Source of the DNA: Dyella sp. BiH032
GTDB taxonomy: Bacteria; Pseudomonadota; Gammaproteobacteria; Xanthomonadales; Rhodanobacteraceae
Assembly: GCF_031954525.1 (NCBI RefSeq)
Contig: NZ_CP134867.1
Coordinates: 2,542,001 to 2,606,000 of the forward strand
Reading direction: 5' to 3'
DNA: 64,000 nucleotides
The translations under genes were made by a program, and so were the position numbers. The notes below the pieces were generated by a model. The model saw only the letters and a list, made by a program, of their open reading frames with translations, searched no databases and was not told where the DNA came from. Below are positions 52,919-63,627 of the stretch, piece by piece (the first letter of the stretch is position 1; every line of letters starts with the position of its first letter).

Positions 52919-54496
52919 CTACGGGCAGCTTCCGTTGACCCAGTAACCCTGGGCCGTCTGCGACAACGTGGAGGAATAGAACACGTTGTCCAGCCCGCCG
53001 CCGCCCGCGAGCTTCTGGTTCGAGCCCTTGGCGTAGGCGTAGCCGCCGCTGTCGTAGGCACGGCCGTTCTGCACGTGGCCGTAGTTCGTGTCGGTGACCG
53101 TGTTGCATTGCCACTGTGCGGGTGGCGTACCCACGCCGATGTTGCTCGCTGTCGCGCTGCCGGTGGCATTGGCGGTGGTCATGGCGGTAGTGGTGAGCTG
53201 GTACCAGTTGTTGTTGGCGACGGTGACGTCGCCGCTGTAGCTGCCGCCGGAGCCCAGCGACAGGCTGAGCGGCTGGCCGCTGGCCTGGTAGCTGCTCGAG
53301 CTTGCGTTCCAGGCGTAGAGCTGGATTTGTGCGCTCTGGATCGGGTCCGTGGACGTGACGGTGCCCGAGTAGTGGATCGTCGTGCCGGACACCGACGCGC
53401 CGACGGAGACCTGGGGAATGCTGGCGCGCCGGTTATTGGCGATCAGCCAGCCGACCACGTAGTCGCCGTAGTTCATGCCGCTCTGCGCCATCCACACGCC
53501 GCCCTTGGCGGCATCGTTAGCCTGGCCGCTGCCGGCGGGCCAGGCGTGGCCAACGTTGTAGATGCGGGTGAGCGTGATGCGCGCGGCTCCATTGACCGTC
53601 GCCGTGCTGCTCGCGCCCGTGCCGTTGTAGACCGCGGCCGGGCTGCCCAGCGAGCCGGCGCCGTAGATCTGCTGGAACATCGCGACGTTGTCCGTATCCC
53701 ATTTTTTGCTCACCAGCTGGTACTGGCCCGGACAGGAGGTGCTGCCGGTGGTGTACGAGCAGCCGGGCTTTTCGGCGTTGCGATCCATCTCCCCGTACGC
53801 GAGGTTGGCGATCTGCGTCGCGAAGGACGACGCATTGCCGCCTGCCAGCCCGTTGCACTTGCTGACGGCATTCGACACGTTGCTGGACAGGATGCCGGAT
53901 TGGTCCACCGTGGCGCTGAATTGCGAACTGCCTACCGACGGCCCCGCCAGCGCGCCGACGCCGGCGAACAGGTTAGGCGCCTTGCACGCGGCATCCAACG
54001 CGATGGAACCGCCGGAAGACAGGCCGACGATGTAGACATGCCGGCTATCGATGTTCAGCGTCGCGCGGCCCAGCAGGTTCTGCGCCAGCGCGACCAGGTC
54101 CGCGATATGGCCCGAGCCGTCGCTGGCGCCGTCATAGTCCCAACACGCGGCGGACGTGTTGCCCGGCCAGACCTTGCTGCCCACGCCGGGCAGGGCGATC
54201 ACCGCACCGCGGTTCTCTGCTGTGGCCGCGACATTGCCCCAGCTCTTGAGATCGTCGTTGGTCTGCGCGCAGCCGTGCAGCACGATCACCAGCGCACGCT
54301 TGCCGCCGGCGAGCGTGCTGTCGGGCGTGTAGATCCAGGTGGGATGGTTGTCGATGGTTTCCTTGCTGGCGTTCCAGCTTCCGGACCATGCGGCCGATGC
54401 CACGAACATGGCGGCGATCGCCATGATGGACTGCATGGTTCGGACGGCCAGACGGCCGTGGCTTCGCCAGGATGGCTTGTCCAGCTTGCTGCTCAT
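52919..54496 (-). CDS. Extracellular PHB-depolymerase-like esterase
   Basis: A 525-residue exported enzyme: signal peptide (about 1-38, ending SAAWS), catalytic alpha/beta domain with HGCAQTNDDL (oxyanion), lipase box GLSSGGSIALD and catalytic H near VGHAWP, followed by a fibronectin-like linker (about 365-455) and a C-terminal module that ends VNGSCP, typical of secreted PHB depolymerases. GGAGG precedes ATG 54,496; the open frame goes further upstream and is rejected. It degrades extracellular PHB or related esters. Confidence 0.87.
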   Translation of the reverse strand: MSSKLDKPSWRSHGRLAVRTMQSIMAIAAMFVASAAWSGSWNASKETIDNHPTWIYTPDSTLAGGKRALVIVLHGCAQTNDDLKSWGNVAATAENRGAVIALPGVGSKVWPGNTSAACWDYDGASDGSGHIADLVALAQNLLGRATLNIDSRHVYIVGLSSGGSIALDAACKAPNLFAGVGALAGPSVGSSQFSATVDQSGILSSNVSNAVSKCNGLAGGNASSFATQIANLAYGEMDRNAEKPGCSYTTGSTSCPGQYQLVSKKWDTDNVAMFQQIYGAGSLGSPAAVYNGTGASSTATVNGAARITLTRIYNVGHAWPAGSGQANDAAKGGVWMAQSGMNYGDYVVGWLIANNRRASIPQVSVGASVSGTTIHYSGTVTSTDPIQSAQIQLYAWNASSSSYQASGQPLSLSLGSGGSYSGDVTVANNNWYQLTTTAMTTANATGSATASNIGVGTPPAQWQCNTVTDTNYGHVQNGRAYDSGGYAYAKGSNQKLAGGGGLDNVFYSSTLSQTAQGYWVNGSCP

Positions 54497-54761
54497 GCTC
54501 GTTCCTCCGTCATGTCGGACAGGTGGTGTGGCATCGCGGCGGCGTCTCGCGTCGCTCAAGCTTCGTCTGCGTCGGCCACGCTGAGAGAAGGAGGGAGGCG
54601 GGACAATCGGACGAAGGTACCAATTCGCGGAACGGGTTCGCGCGAGCGGAGGAGGGCATGCCGGCGGCCTGTGTTGTGCCGGACGCGACCGTGTGGCTAC
54701 AGTCGGCCCGGCGAGCCGGGAAAGGGGCCGCCTGCCGATCCGCTTTCGGGGGAGAGCTGCC

Positions 54762-55154
54762 TTGAGGAAACTGTTCGCGCTTTGCCTGCTGGCCGCAGCG
54801 CCGCATGCCTTCGCCTGCGGCTGCTCGAAGCCGCATACGCCGGACGAGGTTCGCCATTTCACGCACATCTTCAAAGGCCAGGTCCAGTCGGTGAGGACCT
54901 CGTACGAGCACGGCTTCGTGCAGCAGACCGTGGGCTTCCTGGTGATCGAGCCGATCAAGGGGCCCGCCAGCGCATGGCTGGAAGTCTCTTTCGGCGAGCC
55001 GACCTCCTGCGACCTGGAAACCCCCGAGTTCAAGCTGGGGCAGGTGTATCTGATTTCGGATCACGATCGAGGAACGGTATGGCACACGTGGCCGCTGACT
55101 CAGCAACACACGGGGAACTACTGCAGCCTGAGGGAACGGGTTTCCGACGCCTGA
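54762..55154 (+). CDS. Secreted NTR/TIMP-like protein
   Basis: A 130-residue exported protein beginning at TTG 54,762 with GGGGGAGAG upstream: signal peptide (about 1-19, ending PHAFA), then CGCSKPHTPDEVRHFTHIFKGQVQSVR and a later C that recall the netrin/TIMP-like fold, in which the mature protein starts with a Cys. Followed 10 bp later by a small hypothetical gene. Function unknown. Confidence 0.65.
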   Translation: MRKLFALCLLAAAPHAFACGCSKPHTPDEVRHFTHIFKGQVQSVRTSYEHGFVQQTVGFLVIEPIKGPASAWLEVSFGEPTSCDLETPEFKLGQVYLISDHDRGTVWHTWPLTQQHTGNYCSLRERVSDA

Positions 55155-55164
55155 TGGCAGAGGC

Positions 55165-55407
55165 ATGGCGATGACCGGCAAATCTATCCAACCCGCGCTA
55201 CCCGGCTTCGTCGTCCTGCAGCAGACCGCCGCTGGCCACTGGCGCGTCCTCGGCGAGGTGCGCCGCAAGCCCGGCCTGACCGCCCAGGCCGCGCGCACGC
55301 AGGCCATCGCCGAGGCCACGGGCGGCAAGGCCAAGGCGGGCGAGACCTATGCGGCGGTGCTGCGCAGCGAGTGGCTGGTGGCGCAGAAGTGGGATCCGCC
55401 GGCATAA
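55165..55407 (+). CDS. Small hypothetical protein
   Basis: An 80-residue soluble protein, WHRVLGEVRRKPG-like core then an alanine-rich helix and WLVAQKWDPP at the end. No family known to me. It starts at ATG 55,165, 10 bp after the NTR-like gene, and ends 49 bp before dbpA. Confidence 0.5.
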   Translation: MAMTGKSIQPALPGFVVLQQTAAGHWRVLGEVRRKPGLTAQAARTQAIAEATGGKAKAGETYAAVLRSEWLVAQKWDPPA

Positions 55408-55456
55408 AGCGCACCACCGCCTCGGCGCTTGCGGGGCGGCCATGCGATCATGCCGC

Positions 55457-56836
<1,380 letters not shown>

Positions 56837-56881
56837 CGGCGGACGCGGCATCGATCATCGAACCATTGGCATGGGGACGAC

Positions 56882-58261
56882 ATGCATACGAACGACGAAG
56901 CGCTCAAGCGCGGCCTGCAGGAACGCCACATCCGCCTGATGGCGCTGGGTTCGGCCATCGGCGTGGGCCTGTTCCTGGGCTCGGCCAATGCGATCAAGCT
57001 GGCCGGACCGGCGATCCTGCTGTCCTACGTGCTGGGCGGCCTGGCGATCTTCATCATCATGCGCGCGCTCGGCGAGATGGCCGTGCACAACCCGGTGGCC
57101 GGTTCCTTCAGCCGCTACGCGCAGGATTACCTCGGGCCGCTGCCCGGCTTTCTCACCGGGTGGAACTACTGGTTCATGTGGCTGGTGACCTGCATCGCGG
57201 AGATCACCGCGGTGGGCATCTATATGCAGGTGTGGTTTCCGGACGTGCCGCAATGGATATGGGCGTTGGCGGCGCTGGCGGCCATGGGGGCGGTGAACCT
57301 GGCGGCGGTCAAGGCCTACGGCGAGTTCGAGTTCTGGTTCGCGATGATCAAGGTCGTGACCATCGTGCTGATGATCGTCGGCGGCGGCGCGATGATCGTG
57401 TTCGGCCTGGGCAACGGCGGGATCGCCACGGGCATCAGCAACCTGTGGACGCACGGCGGCTTCATGCCCAACGGTTTCAAGGGCGTGCTGATGGCCCTGC
57501 AGATGGTGATGTTCGCCTACCTCGGGGTGGAGATGATCGGCCTCACCGCGGGCGAGGCGGACAAGCCGGAGAAGTCGATTCCCGATGCGATCAACTCCGT
57601 GTTCTGGCGCATCCTGATCTTCTACGTGGGCGCGCTGTTCGTGATCCTCTCGCTCTATCCCTGGAACGAGCTGGGCACGCACGGCAGTCCGTTCGTGATG
57701 ACGTTCGAGCGGCTCGGCATCAAGTCCGCCGCGGGCATCATCAACTTCGTGGTGCTCACCGCCGCGCTGTCTTCCTGTAACGGCGGCATCTACAGCACCG
57801 GACGCATGCTGTACAACCTCGCCGGGCAGGGCCAAGCGCCCCGCGCGTTCGCGGTGACCTCGCGCAGCGGCATTCCGTATCGCGCGGTGCTGGTCTCGCT
57901 GGTCGCTCTGCTGTTCGGCGTGCTGCTGAACTACCTGGTGCCGGCGAAGGTGTTCGTGTGGGTGACCTCGGTGGCGACTTTCGGCGCCATCTGGACCTGG
58001 GGCGTCGTGCTGGTCACGCAGATGAAGTTCCGCCGCAGCCTGAGCCCGGCGGAGCGCGATCGCCTGGTCTTCCGCATGCCGGGTTTTCCCTATGCCTCGT
58101 GGCTGGCGCTGGCGTTCCTGGTGCTGGTGGTCGGGCTGATGGCGTACTTCCCCGACACGCGGGTCGCGCTAGTGGTAGGACCGCTGTGGCTGGTGCTGCT
58201 CGCGGTACTGTATGCGGTGTGCGGGTTGGGCAAGCGCAGCGTGGTGGAAGCCGCCGGTTGA
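56882..58261 (+). CDS. Amino-acid permease (APC/AAT family)
   Basis: A 459-residue amino-acid:proton symporter with 12 predicted membrane segments. Family opening ERHIRLMALGSAIGVGLFLGSA, then YLGPLPGFLTGWNYWF and AYLGVEMIGLTAGEADKPEKSIP. It is nearest to ProY/AnsP/AroP-type permeases; the specific amino acid cannot be set from sequence. GGGGA precedes the ATG. Confidence 0.92.
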   Translation: MHTNDEALKRGLQERHIRLMALGSAIGVGLFLGSANAIKLAGPAILLSYVLGGLAIFIIMRALGEMAVHNPVAGSFSRYAQDYLGPLPGFLTGWNYWFMWLVTCIAEITAVGIYMQVWFPDVPQWIWALAALAAMGAVNLAAVKAYGEFEFWFAMIKVVTIVLMIVGGGAMIVFGLGNGGIATGISNLWTHGGFMPNGFKGVLMALQMVMFAYLGVEMIGLTAGEADKPEKSIPDAINSVFWRILIFYVGALFVILSLYPWNELGTHGSPFVMTFERLGIKSAAGIINFVVLTAALSSCNGGIYSTGRMLYNLAGQGQAPRAFAVTSRSGIPYRAVLVSLVALLFGVLLNYLVPAKVFVWVTSVATFGAIWTWGVVLVTQMKFRRSLSPAERDRLVFRMPGFPYASWLALAFLVLVVGLMAYFPDTRVALVVGPLWLVLLAVLYAVCGLGKRSVVEAAG

Positions 58262-58268
58262 CTTCCAT

Positions 58269-58913
58269 TCAACCGGCCAGCCTCGCCGCGAGCATGGCCT
58301 TCACCGACGGCCATTCCTCCCGCACGATGCTGTAGAACGCGGTATCGCGCGGCTGGCCGCCGGGTTCGAGCTTGTCCTTGCGCATGACGCCTTCGAAGGT
58401 CGCGCCGATCTTCTCCAGCGCGCGGCGGGAGCGCCCATTGTCGGCCTTGGCGCGGAACTGCACCCGGTTGGCGTCGAGCGTCTCGAAGCAGTACGCCAGC
58501 AGGAGCTGCTTGCATTCGGTATTGATGCCGCTGCCCCAGAACGCGCTCGCGATCCAGGTGACGCCGATCTCCAGCTTCTTGTCCTGGGGATGGATGTCCA
58601 GGAAGCGCGTGGTGCCGACGATCCGTCCGCTGCCGGCGAGGCACACCAGGAATGGGTAGGCTTTGCCGAGTTCGCGGTCGCGCAATGCCGCGCGAAAGTT
58701 GGGATAGAAGATCGCCGGATCCGAGTAGTCGACCGAGGTCAGCCGCCACATCTCGCGATCGCCCGCGACCGCGAACAGAGCGTCCAGCGTGTCTTCTTCG
58801 AGGGGGCGCAGTTCGACCCTGCGGCCGGCGAGCGCGAGGGGATGGGCAATCCAAGTAGGCAAGGCGCACCTGTCGGCGAGGTCGGAAGGCTGCGCATTGA
58901 ACCTCGGTCGCAT
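58269..58913 (-). CDS. GNAT acetyltransferase, RimJ-like
   Basis: A 214-residue GNAT of the RimJ/RimL kind: RVELRPLEEDTLDALFAVA, then LEIGVTWIASAFWGSGINTE and CFETLDANRVQFRAKADN, GRSRRALEKIGATFEG. The start at 58,913 is uncertain; an earlier in-frame codon exists and the first 20 residues are unlike the family. It is convergent with the permease and divergent from the AraC gene. Confidence 0.85.
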   Translation of the reverse strand: MRPRFNAQPSDLADRCALPTWIAHPLALAGRRVELRPLEEDTLDALFAVAGDREMWRLTSVDYSDPAIFYPNFRAALRDRELGKAYPFLVCLAGSGRIVGTTRFLDIHPQDKKLEIGVTWIASAFWGSGINTECKQLLLAYCFETLDANRVQFRAKADNGRSRRALEKIGATFEGVMRKDKLEPGGQPRDTAFYSIVREEWPSVKAMLAARLAG

Positions 58914-59029
58914 GGCTTTTCCGCGGCAGGGCGAAGGCCGCGGCGAGGTGCGTTGCGCCTGCCCGCATCGATGGGCGTATCCTGGCGGCCGCCATCCGGC
59001 AGCTTCCCGCGAACGCAAGAGTCCGTTGC

Positions 59030-59827
59030 TTGGCCAAGCAGACCCACCACGTCGTGCCGTACCGCTCGCGCCTGCCGGGCGTGGAAGCCTTTTCGCTGCT
59101 GAGCGAACGCGCCTTTCCGCGCCATGCGCACGATCACTACGGGATCGGCGTGCTCACCGCGGGTGCGCAGAAGTCGTGGAGCGGGGTAGGGGCGGTGGAG
59201 TCCGCGGCGGGCGATGTGATCATGGTGAACCCCGGCGAGATGCACGATGGCGCGCCGATCGGCGGCGCACGCGGTTGGCATATCGTCTACCTCGACCCTG
59301 AGCTGATCGCGCGCGAACTCGCCGGCGAGCCGGGCGGCGACGCCGTCTTTCGGCCGGTAGCGCACGACCGGCACCTCGCTGGCGACATCATGCGATGGCT
59401 GGCGGCGCTGCGGGATCCGGCGCTGGATGCGGCGGCCGAGGAGCTATTGCTGGCCTGCCTGGCGCGCGTGGTCGGCCGGCACTGCCTCAGTGGCGGCCGG
59501 CGGCCAGGACGGTCGCCGCCCATTGTCCGCGCGGTCGAATGGATCGAGGCCGCGCCGGAAGCGGACACCCCCCTCGCCGAACTGGCCGCATCGTGCGACC
59601 TCAGCCGCTTCCAGCTGATCCGCGGCTTCATGCGCGACGTGGGTACCACGCCGCATGCCTATCGCCTGCAGTTGCGCGTGCGGCTCGCCCGCCGTCACCT
59701 GGCGGAAGGACAGGCCGTGGCCGACGCCGCGCTGTTGGCCGGCTTCGCGGACCAGAGCCATCTCACCCGCGCCTTCGTGCGCCAGTTCGGCATCACGCCG
59801 GGGCGCTACCGGGCCATGCTCGGCTGA
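59030..59827 (+). CDS. AraC-family regulator
   Basis: A 265-residue AraC-type regulator: N-terminal cupin-like AraC_binding domain (about 10-110; PRHAHDHYGIGVLTAGAQ, MVNPGEMHDG), C-terminal double helix-turn-helix (about 165-262; LAASCDLSRFQLIRGFMRDVG, then GFADQSHLTRAFVRQFGITP). It starts with TTG and AAGAG upstream. The downstream LysE gene is the probable target (79 bp gap), an arrangement common for amino-acid exporters. Confidence 0.9.
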   Translation: MAKQTHHVVPYRSRLPGVEAFSLLSERAFPRHAHDHYGIGVLTAGAQKSWSGVGAVESAAGDVIMVNPGEMHDGAPIGGARGWHIVYLDPELIARELAGEPGGDAVFRPVAHDRHLAGDIMRWLAALRDPALDAAAEELLLACLARVVGRHCLSGGRRPGRSPPIVRAVEWIEAAPEADTPLAELAASCDLSRFQLIRGFMRDVGTTPHAYRLQLRVRLARRHLAEGQAVADAALLAGFADQSHLTRAFVRQFGITPGRYRAMLG

Positions 59828-59906
59828 GGCGGCGCGCGCGCACTTTCGTTCAAGACCGCGCATGGCGTGCGCCGGGAAGCTGGGGCCTTTCCCGGGAGAC
59901 ACCGCC

Positions 59907-60542
59907 ATGATCCTCGTTCCCGCCGCGAACGCCGGCTTCCTGCTCACCTCGCTGCTGGTGGTGGCCTCACCGGGCACCGGCGTGCTCTATACCGTCTCGA
60001 CCGGCTTGTCGCGCGGCACGCGCGCCAGCCTGGTGGCGGCGTTCGGTTGCACGCTGGGTATCGTGCCGCATCTGCTGGCCGCGGTCTTCGGGCTGGCGGC
60101 GGTGTTCCGCGCCAGCCCATTTGCCTTCGAGGCACTGAAGTACCTCGGCGCGGGCTATCTGCTCTACATGGCGTGGCGCACCTGGCGCGATCGCGGCGCG
60201 CTGGAGCCGGCGGAGCCGGTGGCCGCGCGCACGCCATGGCAGACGATCGCTTCGGCGGTCCTGCTCAACCTGCTTAATCCCAAGCTGCCGATCTTCTTCC
60301 TTGCGTTCCTCCCGCAGTTCATCGCTCGGGACGCCCCGGCACCGGTGACCGCGCTGCTGATGCTCGGCGCGGTCTTCATGTTGATGACGCTGGCGGTGTT
60401 CGCGGTGTACGGCGTGTTCGCGTCCTTCATGCGCGCGCGGGTGCTGGCGTGTCCGCGGGTAACGGCGTGGCTGCGGCGCGGTTTCGCCGCCGGTTTCCTG
60501 GCGCTGGGGCTGAAGCTGATGCTGACCGGCAGCCGGTCGTAG
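59907..60542 (+). CDS. LysE/RhtB-family exporter
   Basis: A 211-residue membrane transporter with six predicted segments. Family features: SPGTGVLYTVSTGLSRGTRAS near residue 20, LLYMAWRTWRDR, and LLNPKLPIFFLAFLPQF. It exports amino acids or analogues. It follows the AraC regulator. GGGAGA precedes the ATG. Confidence 0.9.
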   Translation: MILVPAANAGFLLTSLLVVASPGTGVLYTVSTGLSRGTRASLVAAFGCTLGIVPHLLAAVFGLAAVFRASPFAFEALKYLGAGYLLYMAWRTWRDRGALEPAEPVAARTPWQTIASAVLLNLLNPKLPIFFLAFLPQFIARDAPAPVTALLMLGAVFMLMTLAVFAVYGVFASFMRARVLACPRVTAWLRRGFAAGFLALGLKLMLTGSRS

Positions 60543-60566
60543 GCGAGGAAGGTGCCGCGGCGCGCA

Positions 60567-61439
60567 TCAGCGGTTCATGCGCTCGGCCAGCGCCATCGCG
60601 TCGAAGGGTGCATGGACCTTCTGGTCGTTGTCGAAATACACATAGACGTCGCGCGACTTGCGCGCGGGCGGGGAGGTCTCCGGCGCGGCCAGCCGCGCAT
60701 CCCGCGGCTGCGAACCTTTCATCCATGCCTGCAGGCGCCGCGCCCAGGCGCGCAAGGCGGCGGGGCCGTAGCCGCTGGCGTACAGCTCTTCGTCGCCGTG
60801 CAGCCGCAGGTACATGAAGCCCGCGGTGACGTCCTCCAGCAGCGGCCAGCGGCCGGCGGTGTCCGCCACGACCAGCGCCACGCCATGGCGCCGCAACTGC
60901 GCGATGAAGGCCGGGTCGCGGAAACTCTCGTGCCGCACTTCCATCGCATGGCGCAGCCGGCGGCGGCGATCGGTATCCCAGGCCATGCGGTCCTTCGGCA
61001 GGTCGCCGTGGCGGCGGGCGAGCGCGGCGGCCTGTTCGGTGTCGGCGGGCAGCTGGCGCAGGAAGTCCTCCAGCACGTCCTCGCGATAGCGCAGGCTGGG
61101 CGGCAGCTGCCACAGGATCGGCCCGAGCTTGTCGCGCAGGCACAGCACGCCGGAGGCGAAGAAGTTGGCCAGGCCTTCTTCGGCGTTGCGCAGGCGGCGG
61201 ATGTGCGTGATGTAGCGCGGCGCCTTCACCGCGAACACGAAGCCGCGCGGGGTATCGTCGCGCCATCGCGCATAGCTCGACGGACGCTGCAGGCTGTAGA
61301 ACGAGCCGTTGATCTCGATGCTCGCCAACTGGCGCGAGGCATAGGCCAGCTCGTGCTTCTGCGCCAGGTCGTCCGGATAGAACACGCCGCGCCACGGCGC
61401 ATAGCGCCAGCCGGAGATGCCGATGCGCGCCTTCGCCAC
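60567..61439 (-). CDS. DUF72-family protein
   Basis: A 290-residue TIM-barrel-like DUF72 protein: RIGISGWRYAPWRGVFYPDD, EINGSFYSLQRPSSYARW, FVFAVKAPRYITHIRRL, AMEVRHESF and YFDNDQKVHAP. Starts with GTG, GGGAG upstream. It follows the 53-residue gene by 12 bp. Role unknown in this family. Confidence 0.9.
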   Translation of the reverse strand: MAKARIGISGWRYAPWRGVFYPDDLAQKHELAYASRQLASIEINGSFYSLQRPSSYARWRDDTPRGFVFAVKAPRYITHIRRLRNAEEGLANFFASGVLCLRDKLGPILWQLPPSLRYREDVLEDFLRQLPADTEQAAALARRHGDLPKDRMAWDTDRRRRLRHAMEVRHESFRDPAFIAQLRRHGVALVVADTAGRWPLLEDVTAGFMYLRLHGDEELYASGYGPAALRAWARRLQAWMKGSQPRDARLAAPETSPPARKSRDVYVYFDNDQKVHAPFDAMALAERMNR

Positions 61440-61451
61440 AGGCGTCTCCCG

Positions 61452-61613
61452 TCAGCGGATACCGGTGTCGCGCTTGGCGGCTTTGTCCGTGCTCTTCTCG
61501 CCTTCGCGGATCTTGCGGTCGCGGTCTTTCTGTCCGGGGCGGTCCTGGCGGGCCACGGCGTTGACGTTGCGGTCGCCGCTGCCGTGCGGGCGGTTGGCGG
61601 GGGGCTTGGGCAT
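61452..61613 (-). CDS. 53-residue charged protein
   Basis: A short, very basic and hydrophilic protein (MPKPPANRPHGSGDRNVNAV, then lysine/aspartate-rich) with AGAGG ahead of the ATG. It lies 5 bp after the TPP enzyme and 12 bp before the DUF72 gene, so it is probably cotranscribed. No recognised fold; probably disordered. Confidence 0.55.
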   Translation of the reverse strand: MPKPPANRPHGSGDRNVNAVARQDRPGQKDRDRKIREGEKSTDKAAKRDTGIR

Positions 61614-61618
61614 GGTCG

Positions 61619-63430
61619 CTACCTCTTGCTCTCGTGGTCGTCGTCCGCGCCGAACAGCCCGGCGAGCACCTGGCGCGCGGTCTGCCGCGCCACTGCTTCG
61701 CGATCGGTATCCGGGCCGGCCAGCGCGGCCATGTAGGCACGCGCCTGTTCCCATTTCACATGGGGCGGCAGGGGCGGCACGTTGGGATCGGTGAGGGCTT
61801 CCAGCACCACCGGGCGATCCGCGGCGAATGCCTCGCGCCATGCACCGGCGATCTGTTCCGGCCGGTCCACGCGGATGCCGCGGAAGCCGAGCAGCTCGCC
61901 GTAGCGCGCATAAGGGAATGGTTCCACGTCCTGCGCCGCGTCGAACTTCGGGTCGCCGGCCAGCACGCGCTGCTCCCACGTCACCTGGTTCAGGTCATGA
62001 TTGAATACCACGAGCACCACGAAGCGCGGATCGCTCCAGCGCCGGCAGTACTGCTTGACGGTGATCAGCTCCGCGTTGCCATTCATCTGCATCGCGCCAT
62101 CGCCGACGATGGCCAGCACCGGCCGGTCCGGCCAGGCCATCTTCGCGGCGATGGCGTAGGGCAGGCCGCCGCCCATCGTGGCCAGGCCGCCGGACAAGGA
62201 GGCCATCATGCCGTCGCGCAGCTTTACGTCGCGCGCGAACCAGCCGGTGTGCGAGCCGCAGTCGCCGCAGAGGATGGCGTTGTCCGGCAGGCAGGCGGAC
62301 AGCTCCCAGAACACGCGCTGCGGGTTGATCGGGTCGGCCTCGGCCATGGCACGGCCTTCCAGCAGCCGCCACCATTTGCGCACGTCGAGCTCGATGCGCT
62401 CGCGCCAGTCGGGGTTGCGCTTCTCGCTCAACAGCGGCAGCAAGCGGCGGATCACTTCGGCGGCGTCGCCCACCAAGTTCACTTCCGACGGATAGCGCAA
62501 CGACATGTTGCGCGGCGCGAGGTCGATCTGCACCGCGCGCGCCTGGCCGTCGGCGGGCAGGAATTCCGAATACGGAAAGGTGGTGCCAATCATCAGCAGC
62601 GTGTCGCAGCCATTCATCAGATGCCAGCTCGGCTTGCTGCCCAGCAGGCCGATGGGGCCGGTCACGTAAGGCAGATCGTCCGGCAGCACGGCCTTGCCGA
62701 GCAGCGCCTTCGCCACGCCGGCATCCAGCCGCAGGGCCAGCTCGCGCACCTCCGCGCCCGCGCCCAGCGCGCCGGCGCCGACCAGGATGGCGACCTTGCT
62801 GCCCGCGTTGATCACCGAGGCGGCGCGCTCCAGTTCCATCGCCGTCGGCTGCGGATGGGGCGTGGCCAGCCCCACGCCGGAGTACACGCTGCCGTGCTCG
62901 CGCGGCGGGCTGGGCACGGCCGGCATCAGCTGCAGGTCGTGCGGCACGATCACGCAGGTGACGGCACGCTCGGCGTGCGCGATGCGGATCGCGCGATCCA
63001 GCACGTGGCGTACCTGCGCCGGCGTCGTCACGGTCTGCACATAGGCGGCGACGTCCTTGAACAACGCCTGCAGATCCACTTCCTGCTGATAGTCGCTGCC
63101 GAGCGCCGAGCGTGCCTGCTGTCCGACGATCGCCACCACCGGCATGTGATCGAGCTTGGCGTCGTACAGCCCATTGAGCAGATGCACCGCGCCCGGCCCC
63201 GACGTGGCCAGGCAGACGCCGACCTGCCCGGTGAACTTGGCGTGCGCGCAGGCCATGAATGCCGCCATTTCCTCGTGGCGCACCCGGACGTAATCGAACC
63301 GGTCGGCGGCACGGCCCATGGCGCCCATGATTCCGTTGATGCCGTCGCCCGGATAGCCGAACACGCGCTTGATGCCCCAGGCGCTGAGGCGTTCGAGCAT
63401 GAAGTCGCCGACGGTGGAGTGAGTATGCAT
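61619..63430 (-). CDS. PoxB-like TPP-dependent enzyme
   Basis: A 603-residue thiamine-diphosphate enzyme resembling pyruvate oxidase / acetolactate-synthase-like proteins. N-terminal pyrimidine domain with RVFGYPGDGINGIMGAMGRA and E in VRHEEMAAFM; middle domain; C-terminal cofactor motif GDGAMQMNGNAELIT...FNHDLNQV. PoxB-like LIGTTFPYSEFLP fits too. It probably decarboxylates pyruvate; flavin use is not shown. It starts at ATG 63,430 with a weak ribosome site. First of an operon with the 53-residue and DUF72 genes. Confidence 0.87.
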   Translation of the reverse strand: MHTHSTVGDFMLERLSAWGIKRVFGYPGDGINGIMGAMGRAADRFDYVRVRHEEMAAFMACAHAKFTGQVGVCLATSGPGAVHLLNGLYDAKLDHMPVVAIVGQQARSALGSDYQQEVDLQALFKDVAAYVQTVTTPAQVRHVLDRAIRIAHAERAVTCVIVPHDLQLMPAVPSPPREHGSVYSGVGLATPHPQPTAMELERAASVINAGSKVAILVGAGALGAGAEVRELALRLDAGVAKALLGKAVLPDDLPYVTGPIGLLGSKPSWHLMNGCDTLLMIGTTFPYSEFLPADGQARAVQIDLAPRNMSLRYPSEVNLVGDAAEVIRRLLPLLSEKRNPDWRERIELDVRKWWRLLEGRAMAEADPINPQRVFWELSACLPDNAILCGDCGSHTGWFARDVKLRDGMMASLSGGLATMGGGLPYAIAAKMAWPDRPVLAIVGDGAMQMNGNAELITVKQYCRRWSDPRFVVLVVFNHDLNQVTWEQRVLAGDPKFDAAQDVEPFPYARYGELLGFRGIRVDRPEQIAGAWREAFAADRPVVLEALTDPNVPPLPPHVKWEQARAYMAALAGPDTDREAVARQTARQVLAGLFGADDDHESKR

Positions 63431-63627
63431 GCCGCCGCAGTCTGGCCATGCGCGGCTCAAGCGGACGGCACGTGTCCGTGAACGGACTGGTGCACGCGAT
63501 CGGTGCGTGTCGCGCTGCCGACAGCGTCGCGCAAGAAAATGTCGTCGCGCCTTTCACGACCGGCCAACATCGCGTCGACTTCCCGCTGACTAGATTCCGA
63601 TCTCACATGGACAAAGGGAGCCCACGC

